Shown: positions 43,092 to 54,918 of the stretch, one piece after another | Layout of the letters: each line of letters begins with the position of its first letter | How positions within the stretch are numbered: the first letter of the stretch is position 1 | Assembly (NCBI GenBank): GCA_030180135.1 | Contig: CM058236.1 | Span: forward strand, 48,714,947-48,778,946 | DNA from: Orychophragmus violaceus | Lineage: Eukaryota; Streptophyta; Magnoliopsida; Brassicales; Brassicaceae | Reading direction: 5' to 3' | Length of the DNA stretch: 64,000 nt | The notes under the pieces: model-generated | Databases searched by the model: none | The model's input: only the letters and a program-made list of their open reading frames with translations | Told to the model about the DNA's origin: nothing | Program-made: the position numbers and the translations under genes

Positions 43092-43497
43092 ATGCTAGCC
43101 AGTGTTTTTCCCCCTGCAGATGACGGAGAATATATGGAGAACCATCTAATTGAGGACGACTTGAGCTTTTTGTCGTGTTTAGGTAACTGGAGCATCTTAC
43201 AACTCTAGATTTGTTCTAATTCAGCATCAACTTAGCGTATTAGACCATGGATAAATGAATAATTTTTTTTCCCTTGCAGATGAAGGTGAATTGTTGGAGA
43301 ATCTTCCAAGTGAATTTGTTTCAACTCCAGAAGCTATTGAATGCCCAGTGGCTCTTTTGAGTTTGACGGTGAACTTGAGGCTACATATCAGTGCTGAGGA
43401 TGGAACTCAGGCACGAGTTCTTCTACCGGATCCAAGAAATCGTCGTCTTTTGTATTTAACAGCTCAACATTTGCTGTTTGTCAGTCTCAGAAACTGA
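43092..43497 (+). pseudogene. Exon-like fragments of unknown gene
   Basis: Two acceptor-like CTGCAG/TTGCAG sites (about 43119 and 43280) are each followed by similar coding starts (DDGEYMENHLIEDD and DEGELLENLPSEFV). The second continues to a TGA at 43497. The stretch SLTVNLRLHISAED resembles CLTVNPRLRVSAED at the C-terminus of the CDC7-like kinase, so part may be another kinase-derived relic. Function not assigned. Confidence 0.35.
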
Positions 43498-43978
43498 GTA
43501 CAATAACGTGTTTTATACACACTAAAACAATCTCACTTGTCGACCGGATATTGCAGAGAGAGGTGAGAGAATGGATGCTCCCAGGCCCGAGTACCTAGGC
43601 GCTGACTTCCATCTCTTGGGCACGGTAAACAAGGCACTCTTGACCTAATTTTCAAAAACTTCCCCAAAATAGAAGGAGTTTTGGTATCCCTGCTCCCTCT
43701 CAGCCGACACCTCCAACGCCTTCTCAACATCTCTCAAGCTAGAATCCTTGCCGGAATCACTCTGGCCAACCGTTGCTGCCTCCTTTTGTCTTTCAAGAGA
43801 ACTTTCTCCCATAGTTGATGAACCAAGCACATCTTAGCTCATCAAACTGAAGAAAGAACCTGTCTTTGGTGTGTATAAGTCCCACCTCTGAAAAATTTTA
43901 TACTTTCCCCTGGAAAGGAAAAGCCATCTCGCTAAGTAAGATCTCTTGTAGTCAGATCTAAAACTTACTTTCAACAAA

Positions 43979-45796
43979 ATGCATCGTCGCTTATCTTATG
44001 CAGAGAAGGGTAAAGGTATGGCTCCCAAGGCCCACTCTCCACCAAGACTAAGGATTAAGGTCCCAAACTTCGACAATGAGGACCTCATCCAAGACAATAA
44101 GCTGGCCCTCATTGGCCGCTTAACAAACCCCAAAGAGCAAAGACTTTGGTCAATGATTCCATACATGTCTAAAAGATGGAACTTGAGAGGAAAAGCCATC
44201 GGATCTGACCTTGGGAATGGATGTTTCCAGTTTCGTTTTGACTATGAGGACGACCTACTCAAGGTGCTGGATAACAGACCTTACCACTTCCAAAGATGGA
44301 TGCTAATCCTTCAGAGGTGGGAACCGACTGTCTCCCCTCACTTCCCATCAGAGATCCCATTCTGGATCAAACTTAAAGGAATCCCCCTCCATTACTGGAA
44401 GGAAGAGACACTCAAGAGTTTAGGCAGAGAACTTGGAAGCTACAAGGGCCATGAGCTCACCAAAACATCGGCAAAAATCAGAGTCCACATAAATGGCTTA
44501 TCACCTTTAATCATGGAGACCATCTTGGAATTCAACAATGGAGATGAAGCCTGTGTCTCCCTGGAGTACGAGAAACTAGAAGGCCATTGCTCTTGCTGCT
44601 TCAGACTCGACCACCTCCGAAAGAACTGCCCTCTCAGCGCCAGAGGAGAAGACAAACACTCTTTTCCTAACCAGAAGAAGAAAGCAGAGGAATATGAGTT
44701 CCAGCAGCCTAAGGATAAAAAGGAAGGGGTGGAAGATCACTCTTTAAAACCAAGCTTGAACAGCTACCACCCTCAACTTTCTCAGGATAAACATGATAAA
44801 GGCTATCCAGATTTCAGGCAGAGATTTGACCGCCATGGCAGGCTTTTTGGTGATAGAGTCTCTGAGAAAAGCCACCAAGATGGAAGCAGTAAAGACAACA
44901 CTGATGCAATCCTCCAGACTCGGGTTAGGGGAACTGACAACCCTAACAACAGAAAGGATTCATATCCATACCGCCGAGGAATATCGCCTGAAAAAACAGC
45001 TACCAAAGCACACAGTAGCTTGGGAAGAAACACAGATACGAGTAGAGGAAACCACTCATATAGCAACCGTACCCCACAGACCATGTGGAGAGAACGAACT
45101 TCAAATAAGAGTACCGACAACAGAGAAGAATCAGCCTCGTCAGCTAGAAGGGAGAACCCCCAGAGAACAGAACCTGTCCCAATAACTCCACCCACAAACA
45201 AAACTCTTCCTACAACAGAGGAAATCATGGAAGAGTTAAGAGACGTTACAATAAAATACATCCACTGTAAGGACCCAGCTGAGAGTGCAGTTAGGAGACA
45301 AAGGGTCTTACAAGGAGAGGAGAATGGCTTAATGGCAGAAACAGCAGCTGCCATTCTAGCAGCAGAAACTGAGAGACTGACTGCAATGGAGTTTCCAGAG
45401 CCAGATGAGGAGATTGATCATGTTGCGATGCAGGAGACAACAATAATGGCAGACAAAACACCCGCTGAGCTGATCCCATTAAAGAGGAAAAGGGGAAGGC
45501 CTCCCCTAAAATCAGCAATACACCAAGTTAACAGCCAGCTGACAAAGAAGAGAACAGTAAAAAACATCCAAATCTCTCCCCGCAGGAAAGGGACAAATAA
45601 CAGGCTTACAACGGAGAAAGCGGAATTAAGAAGAAGGAATACCTTGGAAATAGGAGGAACGTCGAAACAAAACAGAAGCAAGTCAAACAGGGACTCAGGC
45701 TTTGCCTCAGGGTTGCCTCCCACGGCCCCAAAACTCATACCAGCAATGGTTAAGGAGAAGGTGGATTTTCGGATTCCACTTCCTCCTCTTCCTTAA
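43979..45796 (+). CDS. LINE ORF1 protein, 605 residues (DUF4283 and zinc knuckle)
   Basis: Residues about 35-180 form a DUF4283-like RNA-binding region (KLALIGRLTNPKEQRLWSMI; FWIKLKGIPLHYW). A CCHC zinc knuckle CSCCFRLDHLRKNC at 204-217 fits CX2CX4HX4C. The rest is a long charged, low-complexity region. Near residue 500 the sequence KRKRGRPPLK contains an AT-hook core. ORF1 protein coats the element RNA and chaperones nucleic acids during target-primed reverse transcription. The start is the first ATG after the 5' UTR, and the frame is intact. Confidence 0.85.
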   Translation: MHRRLSYAEKGKGMAPKAHSPPRLRIKVPNFDNEDLIQDNKLALIGRLTNPKEQRLWSMIPYMSKRWNLRGKAIGSDLGNGCFQFRFDYEDDLLKVLDNRPYHFQRWMLILQRWEPTVSPHFPSEIPFWIKLKGIPLHYWKEETLKSLGRELGSYKGHELTKTSAKIRVHINGLSPLIMETILEFNNGDEACVSLEYEKLEGHCSCCFRLDHLRKNCPLSARGEDKHSFPNQKKKAEEYEFQQPKDKKEGVEDHSLKPSLNSYHPQLSQDKHDKGYPDFRQRFDRHGRLFGDRVSEKSHQDGSSKDNTDAILQTRVRGTDNPNNRKDSYPYRRGISPEKTATKAHSSLGRNTDTSRGNHSYSNRTPQTMWRERTSNKSTDNREESASSARRENPQRTEPVPITPPTNKTLPTTEEIMEELRDVTIKYIHCKDPAESAVRRQRVLQGEENGLMAETAAAILAAETERLTAMEFPEPDEEIDHVAMQETTIMADKTPAELIPLKRKRGRPPLKSAIHQVNSQLTKKRTVKNIQISPRRKGTNNRLTTEKAELRRRNTLEIGGTSKQNRSKSNRDSGFASGLPPTAPKLIPAMVKEKVDFRIPLPPLP

Positions 45797-45798
45797 GC

Positions 45799-48700
45799 AT
45801 TCTGAGCTGGAACTGTTGTGGGTTGGGGAATCCCATAACAGTTCGTCGCCTCCAGGATCTGCATAAAAGCAATCATCCTGATGTCCTATTCCTCATGGAG
45901 ACGAAGAACAATGATGACTTCGTGCTCTCAAAGCTGCAACAATTCGGCTACACAAAGAATTTACTGGTTTCACCTCAAGAGAACAACGGTGGAGGTCTAG
46001 CTCTGCTGTGGAGAGAAACAGTTAACTTGGAAGTTCTGAACTCCTGCAAAGATTTCATAGATACAGATGTCGCTTTTAAGAAGCAAAGATTCAGAGCTAC
46101 TTTCGTTTATGGTGAACCAAACCAAACAAAACGTAGAGACTTCTGGAACAGAATGAAAGATCTTAACCTCTCTCGTGATGAGGCTTGGTTTCTTACCGGA
46201 GATTTCAATGAGCTGCTCCAAAATGGAGAGAAAACTGGTGGCACAATTAGACCAGAAGGATCCTTTATTGACTTCAGATCCTTCCTATCTGAGTGTGATC
46301 TCTTCGATATCAAGCACTCTGGCAATTTTTACTCATGGAGAGGAACACGTCATACTCACCTAGTTCACTGCAGGTTGGACAGATCCTTAGCAAACAGTTA
46401 TTGGTTTGAAAAATACCCAAGAGCGAGATGTGAATATTTACAATTTGAGGGATCTGACCACCGACCACTCATCTCAATCTTTTCTCCTGAAAAGAAACGG
46501 ACCAAAGGCCTGTTCAGATATGATAGAAGGCTAAAGGATAATGAAGAAGTTCAAAAGATGATAGCGGAAGTATGAGAATCATGTTCTGATGCATCTGTGG
46601 AACAAAGGATTACCTATTGTAGAAGAGCAATAATTGCTTGGACCAGAGAACAACGACGTAACAGTTTCAAGCTTATTGAAGAAACCAGGAAACAATTGGA
46701 AGTCGCAATGACAAGCTCCTCTACCTCTGACTTGGAGATTGCAGAAATCAACTTGGTACTGGGCAAGGCCTATAAAGAAGAAGCAGATTTCTGGAAACAA
46801 CGAAGTCGCCAACTATGGCTGATCTATGGGGATAAAAATTCTGCGTTCTTTCACGCCTCCACCAGAGGGAGAAGAGCAGTGAATAATATAACTGTCCTGG
46901 AAGATAAAGAAGGAAACCCAATCTTTGAGGAGGACAAGATAGAGGAACACATTTCTGAATACTTCAAAGAACTATTTACCTCAAAACCAGGCCTTAGAAG
47001 GGAAACAGTTCACAAGGCCTTATCTCCAATCATCTCCGAAGCAACAAATGAACAGCTCATCAAGGAACCTTCGGAGCTGGAAATCAGAGAAGCGGCTTTC
47101 TCCATCCATGCCGACAAAGCCCCAGGCCCTGATGGGTTTTCGGCGAGCTTCTATCATTCAAACTGGAGCACAGTGGGACCAGCCATAGTGAAAGAGGTCC
47201 GTGAGTTCTTCTCTAGTGGCATCCTCCCAGATTCAATGAATACTACTCACATCCGCCTCATACCTAAGATTCAAAGCCCAAAGTTAGTTGCAGACTTCAG
47301 ACCAATAGCTCTTTGTAACGTCTTTTATAAGATTATATCAAAGCTATTGACAAAGAGGCTACAACCAATACTCCAAGGGCTAATATCTGAGAACCAGTCA
47401 GCTTTTGTTCCTAACCGAGCCATAGCTGATAATGTGCTCATCACACATGAGGTTCTACATTTTCTAAAGACTTCTCAAGCTAAGAAGAAGTGTTCAATGG
47501 CAGTAAAAAGTGATATGAGTAAAGCCTACGATAGGCTAGAATGGGACTTTATTAAGCTAGTGCTTGAAAGGCTAGGCTTCCACAACAAATGGGTGAATTG
47601 GGTTATGCAATGCGTGACATCAGTTTCTTATAGTTTTCTGCTCAATGGTACATCAAAAGGAAAGATTTATCCGGCTAGAGGAATACGACAGGGAGATCCC
47701 CTGTCACCTTACCTATTCATAATGTGCAGTGAAGTTCTCTCAGGGCTTTGCAAATCTGCTCAGAATGATGGCTCTCTCCCAGGAATCAGAGTTGCTAGAG
47801 GTAGCCCACGCATCAATCACCTTCTCTTCGCAGATGACACTATGTTCTTCTGTCATTCAGATAGGAAATCTTGCACAAAACTCAGGGATATCCTGCACCA
47901 ATATGAAGAAGCCTCGGGACAGTCCATAAACACCCTCAAATCTTCAATCACCTTCTCCTCAAAAACATCGCAGTTAAAGAGGACAGAGGCAAAAACGATC
48001 ATGAATATTGAAAAAGAGGGAGGTGTAGGAAAGTACCTTGGCCTCCCTGAACACTTTGGCAGAAGGAAAAAGGATCTCTTCACTTCGATTGTTGATAGAA
48101 TCCGCCAACGAGCATCAAGTTGGTCTACAAAGCTCCTCTCCTCAGCTGGGAAAATGACTCTCCTAAAGTCAGTACTCTCTGCCATGCCCACCCATACAAT
48201 GTCATGTTTCCAAATCCCAAAAAGCCTGTGTAAGAGGATACAGTCAGCCTTAACTAGATTTTGGTGGGACTCAAAAATTGGCAAAAAGAAAATGTGCTGG
48301 ATTTCCTGGAGTAAACTCACCAAGGGAAAGAGCAAAGGAGGTCTTGGTTTTAGGGACATCGAAAACTTCAACACAGCCCTTCTTGCAAAAGTCGCCTGGA
48401 GGATCCTCAACTCACCACATTCTCTCCTAAGCCGCATTCTGATGGGGAAATACTGTCACTCCTGCAGCTTCTTGGAGAGTGTTACTCCATCTTCTTCATC
48501 TCATGGCTGGAGGAGCATAATGGTTGGAAGAGACCTTTTAAAACAACAATTGGGAAAAGCAGTAGGGAATGGGAGAACAACTAACATTTGGGAGACAAAT
48601 TGGCTATCTTCTTCAGAACCAGTGAGGCCCTATGGACCACCTACAAGAGAGAACCAGGCTATGGTAGTGGCTGATCTGATGGGACCAGAAAATTCCGAAT

Positions 48701-49833
48701 GGAACATTGAGATCATCAGACAACACCTACCACAGCTGGAAAAAGAGATATTGTCCATCAAAACCAGCATCACAAAAGCAGAAGATAAATTCATATGGCT
48801 TGGCCAACCTACAGGAATGTACTCTACTAAGTCTGGCTACCTTACAGCAACTCAAGGTAATTCTGAACCACAATCACAAAACACCGATGAGTTTGACTGG
48901 TATAAAGAAGTTTGGAACTGCAAAATTCCACCAAAGATCCAAATGTTCCTCTGGAAATTGGTTCAAAAAGCTTTACCTGTAGGAGCTCTCTTAGCCACAA
49001 GAGGAGTTGTCACACAGTCCAACTGCCAGCGATGTGGAGAAGCAGAAACAATTGAGCACCTCCTCCTTCACTGTCCCTACGCAAAACAGGTCTGGGACAC
49101 AATCCCTGTTAAAGAACCATTGGTGGTATCTCGGTTCAGCAGAATAGAAGAAGCAATCAAAGCGGGAAAGCACATCATCGCCTTACCTCCTTCGGGTGTG
49201 AGTAATGGCCCAATATTCCCCTGGATCTGCTGGAATATCTGGACAGCTCGTAACAACTTCATCTTCTCCAATCGAAACTTCTCGGTGGATGAAACCATAA
49301 TCAACTCCATCCGAGGAGCTCGCGAGTGGCAATATGCTCAAGCCGAGGCACCTAAGCCAAGGATCACCAAGCCACAAAAGCTTCGATCTATTCAGGATCC
49401 CGACTGGATCATATGCCACACTGACGCAGCCTGGAAATCAGAAACAAATTGTGCAGGACTCAGCTGGATTTTCAGGAACCATTCGGGAAATATCCTCAGC
49501 AACAACTCAAAGGGCTTACCGAACGTATCCTCAGCGATTATGGCGGAAGCTTTGGCCCTCCGAGAGGGCGTAATCTTCGCAATTGAAAAGGGTTTCTCCG
49601 GGATCCAATTCAACTCAGACTCTCAGCAATTGATCCGTGCAATAAACGGCGGACCTCAGATCGCTGAACTCCATGGTGTTCTCAGTGACATCAACTATCT
49701 CTCTTTGCAATTTTCGTATATCGCTTTCGATTTCATTCCGAGATCGGACAATACCTTTGCCGACTCGGTTGCAAAATCTGCTTTAAACTCTGTCTTTAAT
49801 TCTGTGTACCCCACTGAGGTGGATGACTTTTAA
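45799..49833 (+). pseudogene. LINE ORF2: endonuclease, reverse transcriptase, RNase H (one in-frame TGA)
   Basis: The APE-type endonuclease is at about 45799-46500 (SILSWNCCGLGN, FLMETKN, LTGDFNELLQ, SDHRPL). Reverse transcriptase follows (DKAPGPDGF, RPIALCNVFYKIISK, FVPNRAIADN, RQGDPLSPYLF, catalytic LLFADDTMFF). Next are a zinc-binding region (WKLVQKALPVG, CQRCGEAETIEHLLLHC) and RNase H (TDAAWKSETN, MAEALALREG, FNSDSQQLI, SDNTFADSVAK). The frame overlaps ORF1's end and has no obvious own ATG. A single TGA at 46573 breaks it; the 1078-residue remainder (46597-49833) is open. Confidence 0.88.
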
Positions 49834-49932
49834 TTAAATCAAAAGGGCAGCTTTCGACCAAAAAAAAAAAAAAAACAATCTCACTTCACAAAGATAACAG
49901 GACTCTCGTGTAAATTGACCAAAACATATTTC

Positions 49933-52734
49933 TCAGACTTTTGATGCTGCTCTCTTTGTACAGGTTTTAGGGACGTGAATGCTATGGAAGTTTGGTCCCT
50001 TTGGGACAGTTGGAGGTCTTTTCTCCCCTGAAGCAACAGCACAAACAGAAGGTTTGTGCATGATTGCAACTTCCTTAGATTCTCCATTCATCCGGGAGGC
50101 TTCCTCCATGGTTTCAGTTGTTTTGCTTGTCACTTTCTTCTTTGTACCTGATGCAACCCTGAGGAAATGCAAGAAATTGTCAGATTGCATGCTGAGGAAA
50201 GGTAACTGTTAGTGAGAGACTACATTTAGTTTTCTGAAGCAGTTTTCTACCTCTTCCCGTTCACCATATCTTCAGAGGCATCCTGTCTAACAAGTGTTGT
50301 GGATGTTCCTCTAAAAGCTTTTAATCTGGAAGTTGTGTTCTTCTTCTCCAGCTGCAATTGAAATTTGTATGTCACAAAAAGGAAAAAAAAAAGACTCCCA
50401 CGATAAACAGACATAGCTATGCTTTGGTTTTAATGTTTCAGAAAGAACTTACCCTAACTGGCTGATGTTTTGGACCTATGTTTTCACTATGGAACCCAAA
50501 CATGTTAGTAGTTTCTTCTTCTTTGGCAAGAGCAGACTGTGGTTTCCTCTCCGTTTTTGCTTCCTTGAGGATTCTCCTTTCCTGGAAACATGTACCATCA
50601 GAAAAACAAACCAGAGTTCATATTACAAATAAGCTTTTTGGTGGTTTGTATCATCTTACATCGGTTCTTAGTCGAAAAGGCTTTGGATTCGTGAGCTTAG
50701 GTTTTGTATATTTGACACGGTTATTAGACGCAACAGACTTGCCATTGAAACATTTATCCGCTATTGTCATCGCCTGGTTCAGTAGAAAGTACATTGGCAA
50801 CACATACTAATTAGACAAGAGAAGACCTCATCAGTAAGCATAGCAGAATAACCATAGCTACCTTGCAGACTTTCTTTTTCAACAGAGTGGCTTGCTCGAT
50901 ATTCCTACGAGATTCAGAAGAAAAAAAACAAAGTATAACTGGTGAGGTGGTAGGCATAAATAATCCACAGTAAAACAATTACACAATATTTTCCACACCT
51001 GTTATTGTCCAAAGCTGAAGAATTTTCCTTGTCATCGCTTTCTTCATCAACATCCGCTGCACTAGTAGCATTGCCGTCGTACTTCAATGCTAATACATTC
51101 TCCTTTTTTTTAATCTCTGTAGTCTCATATTGCTTTGGTTTTTCCAGCTTACTCTCCTTTGATACACAAGTATCTTCTCTATCGACATCCGCTGCAATAG
51201 TAGCATTCTCTTTCTCTAAAGCTAATGCATTTTCCTTTCCTTCAATCTCTCCATTTTGATATTGCTTTGATGTATCCAGTCCACTCTCAGTTATTACAGC
51301 AGGATCTTCTCTCATTTTGATGTTAGTCTTCAATGTATCTGACAACTCTTCATATTTGTTTTCGACCAATAACTCTTCATCTCCACAAGTTTTTTCACTC
51401 CTTGGCACACTACTTTCGCAGCGAAAAGATTGATTCTCAAGTTCCTTGACCTTAGCTTCATGAGCTATCTTTTCCTTGACCCTCCGTTTCAAAGTACCAG
51501 AACATTTAGCCTTCTCATCGATCTGTTTCAGAGACCGCACAGAATCAAACTCTCGGCTCTTCACCTCTCGTCTCCTTGGTGGTTTTTTAGATGGAGTTGA
51601 AGTCCCAACATTATCATTAACCCTCAATCCATTTCGTTTGTTTTCTATCATAAGCTTCCTCATCCCGTTACACAACTTCTTCATCGAGGAACTAAGCTCC
51701 ACAGATCTCTTCAGTTTCACCAGCTTCTTTGGAGAATGAAACACCAAAGCCTTTGCAACAACTCTGTTTTCCCTCGGTCTAGTTCTTGCAGTTACTGGAT
51801 TCTGCGCACTCCTGAAAGCTGCTGGACTCTGCATTGGCTTCTTTAGCTCAGTTAATGCCTTTGTATTTGGAGTTGCATTCTTGTTTGTGGAAATTGCTTT
51901 TGCTTCTTTTGGCCTCATAGCCTTGTGAGGAATAGATGAGATCATAGCCAATCTAGAAACACGTGACCTCGAAGGCTTCGCAGGAACCGTGTTGGGGCAT
52001 TTAGGATCAACACTGTAATAACAAACAGTATGTAGAATAGTGTAATGTTTAACCACACATCACAGTGATGATCTGTCATTGTTTGAATCTCATTTACCTG
52101 AAATCCTTTTTGTAAAGAGCTTTTCGAAGACGAACACTTGGACTCCTAGCTGCCATGACCTATTATTCATGTTCATCAACATCAGTCTTAAGTTGACGAA
52201 TCTAATAAAAAAAAAAAAGAAGTTTTGAGGTATTTTCAGCTAACCCGAAGAACGAATTTTTTGTAGATTGCTTCTGAATCCATAAACTCTTCGTGCTTCT
52301 GATCACATCCTAAGTAAACATTATCACCAGGGAAAGTCAAAACGGATCAAATCACAAGCTAATTTTAAGTGGAAACCCAGAAGAAGAAGAAGAAAAACTG
52401 TTCACTAAACCCTAATTTAGCAATTTTTCCAGATCGATTACTAAAATAAAATAAAACCATAGGATCCAGAAAATCTCTATAATCAAACTTCCTTGTGCTT
52501 TTTTTTCATATCACTGGAACATATACTAATGATTGATACAATTTAAAAAAAAAAAAGCTAATGTAAGAGAGGGTGAATAAAATGCTAACCAACTCTGGAA
52601 CAGAACCAGTAACGATCATCGCCTTCTGGGCGGTGATCTGGTGCGGTAAGGTCTACAAATTTCGGTGCTTCTATCGTCTCGTAGAAGTCTTCTTCGTTGA
52701 ACTCCTCCACTATCATATGCTCGAATTCCTCCAT
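49933..52734 (-). CDS. Basic Lys/Ser-rich protein, nine exons, 629 residues
   Basis: Deduced exons: 52734-52590, 52309-52244, 52159-52098, 52012-50999, 50904-50872, 50773-50660, 50581-50453, 50351-50251, 50158-49933, totalling 1890 bp in frame. The N-terminus is acidic (MEEFEHMIVEEFNEEDFYET). A short Cys/His-containing part follows (YWFCSRVGCDQKHEEF). The long fourth exon is rich in Lys, Pro and Ser, with KKLCNGMRKLMIENKR and acidic repeats (EKPKQYETTEIKKKEN). No enzymatic domain is recognised. Similar proteins are annotated 'neurofilament heavy protein-like' (from memory, At4g17000). A nuclear or cytoskeletal role is possible but not shown. Its mRNA leader contains the CT repeat at 52792-52847. 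Confidence 0.75.
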
Positions 52735-52788
52735 TTTCACTAAATTTTATCAGAGAAACTAGAGATTTTTCACACAGATAAAGAAAGG

Positions 52789-52791
<3 letters not shown>

Positions 52792-52847
<56 letters not shown>
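52792..52847 (-). repeat. (AG)28 microsatellite in the 5' leader
   Basis: About 28 AG units on the plus strand; the gene on the minus strand would read (CT)n some 60-110 bp upstream of its start at 52734. CT repeats near transcription starts are common in plant core promoters and 5' UTRs and can bind BPC-type GAGA factors. The effect here is inference. Confidence 0.85.
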
Positions 52848-52849
<2 letters not shown>

Positions 52850-52859
52850 CGTAGACAAG

Positions 52860-54918
52860 CTCAGACAAGATGATGAAGAAGAACCTTAACAAAACTAGCC
52901 GTTAAGAGGGAGGAAAGGGAATTCTTTTTTCTTGTAATAATGGTCTCTTTCCAGGGTTATTTTCGTCAACTACAGTGGTTTTCATTATGGAGCTTCAAAC
53001 GCACTTTTCTTTAGTAAACTAGTAGAGCCGTTAGCTGGGTGAAGAAGGTAAATATGCCTATGGTTGGTTCTTGTTTATTTGGTGTTGAACTTCAAATTTA
53101 TTACCACGTACCAAACTCTCAACGATTTCATATTGACTATTTAAACGTTTACGGCGATCAAAATGTTATCTTATAATGCGACGGACGATCAAAATGTATA
53201 CCCACCATATTACATTAAGATTAAATAAAAGAGTAATTGCAATGTACATGCATGGATAACCATTTATTTAGTTCCTTTTCTCTAAAATAGTCATGCATAC
53301 TATTTAATATCAAAAATATTGTCTTATCCTTAACTTTCTAAACAATTTATGATCTTACGACAAAAAATAGAAAAAAGAGAGTATATGTTTAGCATGGTAA
53401 TCAACACACTAATAGAGCTTGTGTCTCTCAAGGTGTTGACACATCAGATTTTTGGAGCTTTGTATAGATGCCACATCAATTAATGAAAAAACTTGAAGAA
53501 CCAATAAAAACATAATGTTTATACACATATGAAACAAAGTGTATATGTGTTCATTTTAGTCGTAAAGGCATATCTAAAGTCTTTACATGTGTTCATTTAT
53601 GTCGTGAAAGGCATATGTAAAGTCTCTTTTTTTAGTGCAATGGTTTATGTAAAGTCTCCTCTCCCAAAATGTAAGACAAATAATATGAGAAGATTGGTGC
53701 TTAGCAGGTACGAATAAATCTAATTAGGGTTTACTTTGCTTGATTTTTAATAAATCCCCGAGAGAAAAAATAGGTACGATGCCGAGGACTGGGATTGCTA
53801 ACACGAGAGAGGATAATGCACCACTTCTTCTTGGCGACATTGATTCTTTGGCTGGTCTCCGTCATGTTTGACCGAGCTTTTCTGTACCGAGCTTGAATTT
53901 GTGTTTCTTTGTATGCTAATCCATTTGTTAAATCGAGATGTATATTAGAAATTGCCATTGTTATTGCTTCTCTTCCAATTTTAGGCGATAGTTCCTCAGT
54001 CAATACTAATATTTTCTTGGGTCACTGTTAGTTGCCATATCATATCAGTGATCAATCTAGAGTTATTATTATATTTTGTTATTCAGATTATGTTTGTTCT
54101 CGAGTGCACTATTCTAAATCTTATGGCTTATGAAATTGCATAACCAGACACCAAAAGTCATTTGCAGGTATTAAACGTTTAATGGATTAGATCAACGGGT
54201 GGATTGAAAGTACAAGTCAATGTTTTTTTTTTTTTTTGGACAATGTGTTGTAGCCATGTATTATGAGTATCCACATTAACAAGTTTCATGAAATTCCTCA
54301 AAACCTTGAGAAGACCAGTCAATATTGATTTGGGTTCAATAAATTTTTCTTTTCTACCACAACCATCCATGATCTTTCACTCTTTATTAGTTTGTGACGC
54401 TGCTACATAAGGGACATCTGTATTTATCAAGCCATGACTTCAACTCTCTTGAGACCTGTTTTCTCTCCATTGTCCAACTACATAGTTTCCCATGAATTAA
54501 AAGTAAGTGATTGCTTCTCTTACTTCATGCCAAGTTCTGATTTATGAAGAGTGGAGATAAAAGAACGCAACAGCTACACATGATCATTCATCGCTCCACA
54601 TTCCATTGAAGTGACGCACCGTATAAAACAGAGCATTCTAATTGAGAGCGCTGCAACCTGATTTAGCAACATCTTTTCTTCAGCGATGGATTTACAAGCT
54701 CTCTGATATTCTGAAGGAATAAGAGGAAAAGTTGGAAACTAAGACATCCTTCGTACCGTAGAAAGAGATGAGGTCTACAAAGAAGTCATATTCTCATGAG
54801 ATTTTCGAGCCAATGCCGTATCCAAAGGGGTTTAATTTAAGCGTATGAATGCTTGTGACAGAATATGCTTTGTTACATTGATTTGTTGTGCCAATTAGTG
54901 AATTGAATTTCTTACAGG
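52860..54918. other. Intergenic region
   Basis: No gene recognised. A near-repeat of GTGTTCATTT(A/T)..GTCGT..AAAGGCATAT(C/G)TAAAGTCT occurs at about 53548 and 53590. The minus-strand frame at 53731-54003 shows no known motif. Confidence 0.5.

Larger units (their letters stand above)
43524..49886 (+). mobile_element. Full-length plant L1 LINE with target-site duplications
   Basis: The body spans 43539-49875 (6337 bp including a terminal A run from 49860). It is flanked by CAATCTCACTT at 43528-43538 and 49876-49886, extended by preceding A residues. It holds ORF1 and ORF2. The perfect duplication and nearly undamaged frames point to a recent insertion. It lies 3' of the basic protein gene that ends at 49933. 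Confidence 0.9.

Noticed and set aside
52616..52858. Ser/Leu-rich 80-residue frame on the minus strand
   Set aside because: It is a translation of the CT microsatellite and overlaps the first exon of the real gene in another frame.
53731..54003. 90-residue minus-strand frame as a gene
   Set aside because: No known domain, no conserved context; left unassigned.
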